Shown piece after piece: positions 57,101-64,000 of a stretch of 64,000 bases of DNA; within the stretch, counting starts at the first letter, position 1; the number at the start of each line of letters is the position of its first letter. The DNA is from Meandrina meandrites (lineage: Eukaryota; Cnidaria; Anthozoa; Scleractinia; Meandrinidae), in contig OY855915.1 in NCBI GenBank assembly GCA_963693305.1, positions 1,718,001-1,782,000 of the forward strand, written 5' to 3'. A model generated the notes under the pieces. That model worked only from the letters and a program-made list of their open reading frames with translations. It did no database searches and was not told the DNA's origin. Both the position numbers and the translations under genes were made by a program.

Positions 57101-60100
57101 AGATCATGCAAACAACTTATTTGCAATGAGAATGTAGTTTCACACTCATGTTGCAGCAGAGAATATTACAATAAAATAATTATAATGATCGTATACATAA
57201 AAGACAAATAATCAGCATATGAACGAGATTAAAGCAAGTTAAATCACTTTTGGTATGTTATCCACAGATAAATCAAGTGACTATTTAGTAAATAGGGTTG
57301 ATGACCACTGGAGAGGCCTATCCATCCCTTATGCAAGTTGGGCCTAATGAAAAAAATGACCCTATTTAACCAGCCTTGTTGTTAAAATTATTTTGATGGG
57401 TTCAGTAAAATACAGTGTTTATTTGTAGATGTACTTTTTACAACATTCACACACTTGTGATAGAAGAGGAAACACTTTAGACCCACACTGTGAACTGCAA
57501 CCCCTACACCAGTTGAGTATTGTGAAATTACACACCATCATGCATTTACAATTTTTTTAAAGTTTCACAAGGTATGTTTTCAATGCCTCATGGGTCTGCA
57601 TACATGTTCAACACTTGAGTTGGAGCCACGTTTGCAGCTCTTCCAAAAAGAATAAAAAAAAATTATTCAAAAAATGCCAAGTCTAACTCTGTGCTTGTGG
57701 CCTCCTTAAATCTAGTGTAATTTCCATCAGCCTCTGGAAACTGTTTTCTAATGGCCAGGACAACACAGGCTGGAATCACCTTCCTTCTCTTCCTACCCAG
57801 GTTTCGATACACTGACGGTAAGCAGCATAGCGGTAGTTGCTGGAGATCGCAATGGGCAATTTACATTTGTAAAATTATAATGATAATAAGTGTAATATCA
57901 ATATTTTGCCTTTGGAAAATATACAAACACTAATAATTTAATACAAGTGTTTTCAAAAAATATGTGGGATATTTTAAAGCACAAAGAAATTTGGAAATAA
58001 CTTTTTTTAAAATTATGAAAAGATTGAATGAAATTAAGGAATTTAAATTCAGTATGATCCAGGCATAAAGTAAATCTAATTTCAATATGCTCAGAACATG
58101 TAATAATAATGCCAATTAACAAGCCTGCACTAGTCATTTGCAAACTCCTAAACTAGTCATTACTTTAATTGTAAAACATTCTTACCGATTCTGCATCGGT
58201 GAAGGTAAAGGCGATCTGTTGCAGTAGTGGAAACCTACGATCGCAGTTCCTAGCACCGCTCAATTTAAACACACCATCGAAAAGTACTCATTATTTTCAG
58301 TGATACAAGAAATTCCTTCGTGTCACACCGCCAAGCAGTAATTAAAATAATAAAACAACAGACACAATCAGCTTTGTAGCTTTATTTTAAACCGCCTTTC
58401 AGTATTAAAGCAGTTTACAATTAAAAATACATTTCCTTTTTCAACAACTCGACCATTGATATACAAATTATACCTTCCATCTTGGTTTCTGACTTTCGCT
58501 CTTCTCGGCAACAAACACATTCTTTTTGGGTCGGCATGACTTCACATCGCTCACAAGTGCACCAGAATGCTCCTCCTAACCGATCGTTTGGTTCTTCGTC
58601 ATCACTGTCGCTATTGTCGGGGTTATGAGCAAATTCTGGCTCGAAACGATACGGTCCTAGAGCAGCCATCACCTCGTGCATACAAATTATAAACAAGCTT
58701 GGCAGCCGCACAAAATCGCTCGGACGGAATGACGTCACGAACGCGGCCAGGCTGCTCAGTTTCATTTGAAAATGGCGGCTCGCGATGCCGAATTTTGGGC
58801 TTCTTTGAAGACGAATTTCATTAGGATAACATGAACTTCAGACGATGAAACTTCGGTGAGAAGCTAACCTTTATGTGAACTTTTTATTGGCGATAACAAA
58901 AAAAATACGATTTCTGGAGTGACCTTCTCCTTTAAATAAACTATCTATCTATCTATCAAAGGTTAGTTTGTTGAATATATCAAAAGTTCGTTTAGAAACC
59001 TAACTCAAACGAAACGCCGGAGAATTTCTAATTTTCATCGAACCGTGTCTTGCATTAGAAGTTTTGAACAACTAGCTTCCACAGCAAACATCACAGCGGT
59101 TACACGTCCGTCGCCTTCCTGTAAAGAGTTAAAAATTTGCACCTTGACCAGAGTAGCTAGCTTGCGCCCCTACCAAGGCTTATCCTGGTTTCTGTAGTAG
59201 TAGCGACTAAGGATATTTCTACTCCCTCACCCCCCCCCCCCCCCCCCCCCGCCCCCTTGGTGATAGTTCATCGCACAGGTCAGCTACCAGCGTTTTGTCT
59301 GGTTGCCCTAAAATTAGTTTGCTGGTAGCCATTTTATTCTCCTGAACGGAGAAAGGCAATCAAATTATTATGCACCTTTTCATTTGATTCCGGAACGAGA
59401 CAAGACAGCTTGGAATGCCTTTGGACAAAACGACTGAAATCCTCATCAGAAATTACAAACTTTTCTGCATCTCGTAAGGCATCTGTTCCACAGTTTTCTC
59501 CCTCGATGAGAAGACACTGGAATACCTGAGTACAGACCAAAGTAAAACTATTCCTTTAGTTATAAGTATAATTCTTGAAACAGTAAGAACAACCCTCAGG
59601 CCCAAATTATTTCCATATTTGTGTCTTATTGTTAAATTTCTAGTTTCTTTTGACTACTAGTATATAAAACCTCGATATAAAGAAGTCTCCGGTATAACGA
59701 ATGATTCATGCTCTTACTGTAAAATGTATTGGAACAGAAGCCAGGTACAGTGAAGCCTCTTTATAGCCAGCACATTTTCCCAGTCCTTTGCCAATTCAGT
59801 TAGACCAAACTTCATTAATTTTTAGCTCTGGGATGGGTGGGTCTGTCAAATGGCTCTTACTGTGATACGATCATCATTATGTATGTTTATCGTTGTCGAT
59901 CTAGCAATATCGTTATCAACGTCGTTATAACCGTTACCGTTAACGTTTTTATCGTCATAATTCTCATTATGGTTATCGTTTTCGTTAGAGCAGTTTTCAA
60001 ATGAGTGTCGTAAAACCAAAACCAAAACCAAAACCAAAATAATCACTCTCGCCAATCACAAAGGACACAGACAATCCAGTGAACCAATCAAAACTCGAAG

Positions 60101-63100
60101 CAAAAACATGTAGCCGGCACGAAGGGCGGGAAAACGAGCGCGAGGAAGTCGTGATTGCTTTTGGTTTTACTTCTGATTGGTTGAGAAAGTTGCGTGAGTT
60201 TTTTAGACCAATCACTAAGCGAAGTAATGCAAAACCAAAGCAAACGCGAATTACTTTCGACACTCAAGTGATATCCGCTCTATTATTACGTTATCTCCAT
60301 CGTTATCGTTATCATAGCTGTTACGCAATCATTATCAATATCATCTTCAGCTACAATCTCATTATAAATATTCCTCACCTTCCAACGGACTGGAGCGAGT
60401 TCCTGAATGTTCTGGTTCATGTCTTCGTCAACATTGTAAGTGTTAACTACTGTGTTGATTTTGAAGGCCACGTGATATTTCCTGCACCAATCACGTACGT
60501 TCTGCAAACACTTCAGGTTTCCTTTCCCAGATTGATGGCGTCCTATCTGACGATTTTTCTCCTCATAGAAACTGTCACACGACACAGCCAGTATATCCAG
60601 AAATTCACCTTAAAACACCATGTAATATTTAAGAATGCGACACACGTTTTGATTTTGTGATGAATAGGAACATTAAAATAGAAGAACGATGTTTAATTTC
60701 GACCGTTCTACAGAACTCGATCAAAGGGTCCTGTGGATGAATTGGATTAATCTATGTTAATGCATGAATAAATTGTTTAACAGAATGGAGCGAGAGAGTG
60801 AGTGCCATTGAGGTTCATTATTAAATCTCATTGCATGACTACGTCAATTTTGTTTACGAAATCAGTCTCAGAAAAACTTATTGGTGCACCACTTTTAACG
60901 TTATATTTAACAAATAAAGATGTCCGAGCCATGTAATATCCTTTACTAAAACACAATAGATATGAGGGAAGACGTGAGGAATTTAGAAAACACCCACTTT
61001 CCAGAGTATAAGCAGAATATTTCATTATTCTATGTTTTCTTCTCTGATTAAATGACACGAATTTTTTTGCGATGTTAAAAGTGCCATATTTTGCGACACT
61101 TGATTCGCCATCAACTGGCTCTCCCCGCCCCCCTTTTCTAATCCCTTCCCGTCCCGTGTTGTTCCGACTGGGATAGCCTCTCTCGAGTTGTTAATTACTG
61201 CGCACGCGAAAAGTTAAAACGGCAAGCTCATCACCTATGTGCTTCTGTTAAAACTTGTGTAAAATATAAGTTATTTACCTATTTACCAATCTGAGGCATT
61301 ACACGTATCTCTGTCAAGTGGTAGATCGATATTGAATTGCTTGTATCGAGTATCCGATATCACTCGAACATAAAGACTAAGCATGCTAAAGGAAGACTTG
61401 TCTTTGCTTAAGCTACCCTACAGGGAGGCACTTGACAGTACCGTTACAAAACTACACGACTACTAACCGTATTTCGAAAACCACTTTTCTGTGACCAAGC
61501 TTCCATTGCACACAATCGTGACAGAGTCTAGCCCCAGGTCTCTCTTACAGTAGCGGGTCAGCTCTCCCACAAACTCACCGCGTTTGTGGATAAAAGGTTC
61601 TCCGCCTGAGAAGTTAATTTTCTCCAACCCTATGAGTAGAAATCATGTTTGGTTACCTGAACGCAGCTGCATGGCCTTAATTACAACAAGTCTCCCATAT
61701 CTTAATAGTAAGGGTACCTAACCGGCGTCTGCGAGGTCGCGATTTCGACTCTGTTGAGAGGATTTAGAAGTTCTTTTTCTGAATAGTTCCCGTCGTATCA
61801 GCATCTTCGTTTATTTATTCGGCTATTGAACTGAGAAGCATGACGAAATACTCTTCGATTGTGCTTGCTCTAACGCTACAGTATTAATTGTCGAACTTCA
61901 CTGGTGCACGTAAATCTGAGTGCTTGAAGTGGAAGCATATTTGCCGGAATGTTTGATTGCTTAATGCCATCAACATGTCACTGTGATCAGGTGTTTTTTC
62001 AATATCACACCGGGTACCGGCGAATTAAATTCTGGGCCCCAGAATTTAATTCGCTGGTACCCGATGGGAGGGGGAGGGGGGGGGGGGGGGGAGGCAGGTT
62101 TTTCCCAACCCTCCAATAAACATGCTACGGAAACCGGGAAAAGCCTACGGCCTGATGCGTCGCTAGGCTAGAACACGTACTTAACAATTGCGATACGCTT
62201 TTTATAATTATTTTAGCTTTTATGATAGATTTTATTATATTATTAATCCTTGTTGGTTATCACTTGATACCAACTAATCAGCGATCAGCTGTTCAGCTAA
62301 CAAGGGTTGAATAATATCTATTCTATCTTGAGACTGTCTCAAACAAAACTTCCATTGCCGACATGCATTGACAAGCTGACTGGAACTTACTATTATTCAA
62401 AGAGGCATATCACATCAAGAAAAAAAAGGCCAGTAATCAACACTGGATTAAAAGCTAGCCGTGAACTGTTGTGATTTAAATTTTACACCTATCGAGCTCT
62501 GGAATTTCAATTTTCCTCACTGTAAACTATTATACGCCTTACGATCATGGCATATACTGTAAAGATCGAGTTCTCTAAAATATCCCGTCTGCTTTTTCAT
62601 TGCTTCTAATGTCAGTGATGAAAATACAGCTACTCGGATTATCCTTAGTATTTTGTCAAAGGAGTACTTCATACTCGCTTGATTTTGTTTTACTTTTCTT
62701 GTTTTAAAGTCCAAAAGAAAACAGCCAAATTGCTCATATATCATTTCTATAATTGACATATTTTGTCATGCTTGTATTTCTGAGAATGTTTCCTTCGGTT
62801 TTGTATGCAATATTTAAATATGACTAAAGGCCCTACTATGATGATATATATTTCAACATATTAAAATTTTATTAGCTCAATAAATATTTAAAAAATATAA
62901 TACTCCATACAAAGCAGAATTCTGTTAAGTCGTCGAAACAAATAAATAACTGTTGAAATAATCTTGCACCTCAAAAATACTGAAATATGCATATGAAAAA
63001 AAAAAAAAACACTCTATGCTTCCTACTTCGGGAACTTCCCTCACGTTTTGGCAATTGTATATCTCTGAATTATCCCTTTTGTAATCCGGAAAGCGGATTG

Positions 63101-64000
63101 CAAGAAAAGTTTTTGGCATCGAACGCTGTATTTTCTGGCAAGTTTGCACTGTATTCACAAAGTTAGAGTTTAGTATTATTTATAGCGGAATGCTTGACCT
63201 CTTTTCAATTTAAATAACTACAGGGCCCTTTTTTAAGCAATTCACAGCTGGAAGAGGAAGATTTAATTAATAAGCAGCCATTTATCCTGTACGCGTGTCA
63301 GTACCATATGATATTGGTACATTTGTTTGCCGTTTTCTTCTTCTGTTTTTTAAGCGTTTAAGTGTTTGTATTTTTATTTCATTAATAAAATGAAACACTT
63401 ACTTCAGCATTTTTTGAAGAGCGTTAACCACGACGGCGAAGTTTTTATTTGAGACTGCGCACTGGTTTACATATTCGGCTTGAGATATATAGTTCTGATC
63501 GTATGACACAGGCAGACAAACTGGATTGGCGAGTCTTGCTGATATATAGAATATATAATATAAAGGTTTTAATCGACGTTGTTCTTGTCCTTGCCGTTGT
63601 TGCCCGGCGTCGTTGTAGCTGAAATTCTCTGCTAGTGTTTATTATGTGAACACCCATTATAAAAACTCCTAAATCAATTTAAAAACGTAGCGACAATCAT
63701 CTCTAAGCGGTCGATCTAATTAAGAGAGATAAGTCAAACCGCTGAGTTACAGAAACTTTTTAGTTTTTTTTCATTGCCACCTGGAGTTTTGACTGACACC
63801 GGTTAATCTGTGTTCGTGTCAGGTCTTACCTGCTTCCTTTAGCATCTTTAATCCTTGTTTGGCTTTCTCCAGCGGCAGTACGAACGAAGTCTTTGCTGTG
63901 TGAAAGCAGAATCCACACTGGTAGTTACACTGTCTTGTAAAATGGTAGTTAACGCTTCGAGGGACGGTCTTGCAAGAGAAATTATTTTCTCTTGCGTGCA
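53992..64000 (-). CDS. RSAD2: Viperin (RSAD2), 3' six exons, 5' end off the window
   Basis: Viperin is a radical-SAM enzyme known to convert CTP to the chain terminator ddhCTP and to restrict viruses at ER and lipid-droplet membranes. Six exons splice in phase: 64000(edge)-63830, 61629-61468, 60608-60379, 59525-59385, 55157-55125 and 54156-53992. The first holds the iron-sulfur motif C-x3-C-x2-C (CNYQCGFC). The second holds INFSGGEPF, the third [10 protein letters not shown] and PVRWK, the fourth [12 protein letters not shown], the fifth SYLILDEY, and the last [10 protein letters not shown] and the terminal Trp, which in known viperins is needed for cluster loading. No stop or frameshift is seen. 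The N-terminal membrane helix lies beyond the right edge. The introns hold several transposons. The identity is secure; expression is unknown. Confidence 0.95.
54560..54635. repeat. Small MITE fragment in viperin intron
   Basis: cgtggctcccttcgcccc ... gagcgactggggacgagg resembles the piece at 4645-4735. Only the end words match clearly. Confidence 0.3.
54790..54903. repeat. Hairpin MITE in viperin intron
   Basis: gggaataaaaagactttttt and aaagaagtctttttattatc are inverted, as are cgggaata and tattcccg, around about 55 bp. Confidence 0.7.
55125..55157 (-). CDS. RSAD2: Viperin 33-bp micro-exon
   Basis: An acceptor (tctttacag) and donor (gtaagt) enclose exactly 11 codons, [11 protein letters not shown], which fill the gap between the exons at 59385 and 54156. 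It is far below the size found by ORF scanning. Phase is 0 at both ends. Confidence 0.9.
55462..55806 (+). CDS. P2X7-tail-like zinc-motif protein, left arm copy
   Basis: The 114-residue ORF starts at ATG 55462. A second Met at residue 33 ([12 protein letters not shown]) is a likely alternative start, because related cnidarian proteins start near that motif. An acidic stretch ([11 protein letters not shown]) precedes a Cys cluster: Cys 69, 71, 74, 83, 85 and 86 in [19 protein letters not shown]. This matches the zinc-binding ballast motif in the cytoplasmic tail of vertebrate P2X7 receptors, W-C-x-C-x2-C...C-C. No channel domain is present. AATAAA lies at 55841-55846, so the gene could end within the arm; alternatively a donor at 55753 (gaag/gtataa) could lead to lost exons. 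Its role in the element is unknown. Confidence 0.7.
   Translation: MKLSSLAAFVTSFRPSDFVRLPSLFIICMHEVMAALGPYRFEPEFAHNPDNSDSDDEEPNDRLGGAFWCTCERCEVMPTQKECVCCREERKSETKMEGIICISMVELLKKEMYF
56103..56480 (+). pseudogene. Decayed transposase C-terminal fragment
   Basis: Just inside the left arm the plus strand reads [20 protein letters not shown], then, after a frame change near 56205, [16 protein letters not shown], a stop, SYQFVKDLM and NIAPPPR. The order of HY-N, YPKF-K-G-like, Y-FV--LM and APPP-like blocks resembles the C-terminal region of DDE-type cnidarian transposases often joined to P2X7-tail-like domains. At least one frameshift and one stop break it. The family call is from memory of the motif order and needs a search. 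Confidence 0.4.
56481..58125. other. Centre of the long-TIR element, no gene seen
   Basis: AT-rich, with no ORF of protein-like composition. It may hold remnants of further exons, but I could not support any. Confidence 0.35.
58421..58765 (-). CDS. P2X7-tail-like zinc-motif protein, right arm copy
   Basis: Identical in all 114 residues to the ORF at 55462-55806, in inverted orientation, with the same poly(A) signal (58381-58386 on the minus strand). Both copies read towards the centre of the element. Identity suggests recent insertion or gene conversion between arms. Confidence 0.7.
   Translation of the reverse strand: MKLSSLAAFVTSFRPSDFVRLPSLFIICMHEVMAALGPYRFEPEFAHNPDNSDSDDEEPNDRLGGAFWCTCERCEVMPTQKECVCCREERKSETKMEGIICISMVELLKKEMYF
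58937..58962. repeat. (CTAT)n microsatellite
   Basis: ctatctatctatctatc directly beside the right end of the long-TIR element. Confidence 0.7.
59228..59252. repeat. Poly-C run in viperin intron
   Basis: More than 20 C with one G. It is 130 bp downstream of the viperin exon ending at 59385. Confidence 0.6.
59385..59525 (-). CDS. RSAD2: Viperin exon 4 of those visible
   Basis: 141 bp; acceptor tactcag, donor gtgcat. It encodes [13 protein letters not shown] through [10 protein letters not shown], phase 0 at both ends. Confidence 0.92.
60001..60275. repeat. MITE in viperin intron
   Basis: atgagtgtcgtaaaaccaaa at the left and ttactttcgacactcaagtg at the right form short inverted ends. Four copies of aaaacc in a row lie at the left end. 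It ends about 100 bp before viperin exon 60379-60608 (in plus coordinates). Confidence 0.55.
60379..60608 (-). CDS. RSAD2: Viperin exon 3 of those visible
   Basis: 230 bp; acceptor ttttaag, donor gtgagg. It encodes [37 protein letters not shown] and PVRWK. The plus-strand ORF over it (60079-60660) is a shadow. Confidence 0.93.
61468..61629 (-). CDS. RSAD2: Viperin exon 2 of those visible
   Basis: 162 bp; acceptor ctcatag, donor gttagt. It encodes [13 protein letters not shown] (the SAM-binding GGE motif) through [13 protein letters not shown]. Phase 1 on both sides, matching the neighbours. Confidence 0.93.
62010..62064. repeat. Near-perfect 53-bp palindrome in viperin intron
   Basis: cgggtaccggcgaattaaat ... 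gggcccc ... atttaattcgctggtacccg forms a cruciform-capable palindrome with one mismatch pair and no loop. A G run follows at 62067-62092. Confidence 0.8.
62100..63829. other. Viperin intron between first two visible exons
   Basis: No other gene is seen. The ORFs at 62517-62759, 62925-63158 and 63445-63657 on the minus strand have no recognisable domain and no matching splice context. Confidence 0.5.
63830..64000 (-). CDS. RSAD2: Viperin exon with radical-SAM cysteines
   Basis: In frame to the window edge; contains [18 protein letters not shown]. It ends after one base of a Gly codon at the donor g/gtaaga, phase 1. The residues before it ([13 protein letters not shown]) are not conserved and may be part of the linker. 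Confidence 0.93.

Larger units (their letters stand above)
55296..58931. mobile_element. 3.6-kb element with gene-bearing long TIRs
   Basis: Two arms of 811-812 bp (left 55291-56102, right 58126-58936, counting the flanking TTTAAA) are inverted and almost identical; I found only a 1-bp difference near the inner end. TTAA borders both ends (55292-55295, 58932-58935), which would fit a TTAA-targeting family such as Kolobok or piggyBac, though TTAA is palindromic and could be part of the TIR. Ends read AGGAGAAGGTCACTCC. Each arm holds a full small gene with a P2X7-tail-like cysteine motif, reading inward. The 2-kb centre holds a decayed transposase-like fragment. The element lies in the viperin intron between the exons at 59385 and 55157. 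Confidence 0.85.

Noticed and set aside
55462..58765. The idea that the two P2X7-like ORFs are a host gene pair
   Set aside because: The near identity extends through all 811 bp including non-coding parts and ends at TTAA on both sides, which points to element arms rather than a gene duplication.
60079..60660. 193-codon plus-strand ORF
   Set aside because: It runs antisense through viperin exon 60379-60608 and a MITE, and its sequence has no recognisable domain.

Overview
The window is nuclear DNA of a metazoan, most likely an anthozoan cnidarian of the reef-coral type. The reasons are: spliced genes with GT/AG introns, AT-rich intergenic sequence, HECT (G2E3-like) and P2X7-tail-like genes carried by transposons, many fold-back MITEs, and many poly-G/poly-C-bounded repeats. 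No bacterial operon, CRISPR array or rRNA gene is present. The species is an inference; no marker gene fixes it.

Three host gene groups can be read. (1) Four C2H2 zinc-finger paralogues on the minus strand (3439-4101, 5491-6507, 27506-28225, 34709-35911). They share an MPPK start (three of four), about 28-residue fingers, and a distinctive last finger of the form C-x2-C-x12-H-x3-H. Their 5' and 3' flanks are also duplicated, so the family spread as whole segments. (2) A tandem duplication of about 6.5 kb (about 40.5-47.2 and 47.2-53.3 kb), each unit holding a class A GPCR gene on the minus strand. The first GPCR is cut by a 1.6-kb inverted-repeat element. The second keeps all seven membrane segments but has a frameshifted tail. 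(3) The 3' part of a viperin (RSAD2) gene on the minus strand from the right edge to 53992. Six exons, including a 33-bp micro-exon, splice in frame and run from the radical-SAM cysteines to the terminal tryptophan. The gene's 5' end lies outside the window.

Between these the DNA is dense in mobile elements. The largest is a 7.0-kb DNA transposon (9201-16246; about 250-bp TIRs, 6-bp TSD CGGTTA). It carries a DDE integrase-like transposase on the plus strand and, facing it, an eight-exon CUE-HECT ubiquitin ligase gene on the minus strand. Both genes are broken. A second unusual element (55296-58931, TTAA at both ends) sits in a viperin intron. Its 811-bp terminal inverted repeats each hold a complete small gene with a P2X7-tail-like cysteine motif, and a broken transposase-like fragment lies between them. 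Other elements are 854-2329 (polypyrimidine-rich TIRs, 6-bp TSD), 43103-44735, 19598-20615, 22798-23413 and 38925-39324, a Crypton-like tyrosine recombinase fragment at about 31.8 kb, several truncated LINEs, a tRNA-derived SINE and many short hairpin MITEs.

The main picture is of young gene families (zinc fingers, GPCRs) duplicated and broken by transposons beside an intact innate antiviral gene. All exon models are read from splice signals and reading frame only; no alignment or expression data were available.
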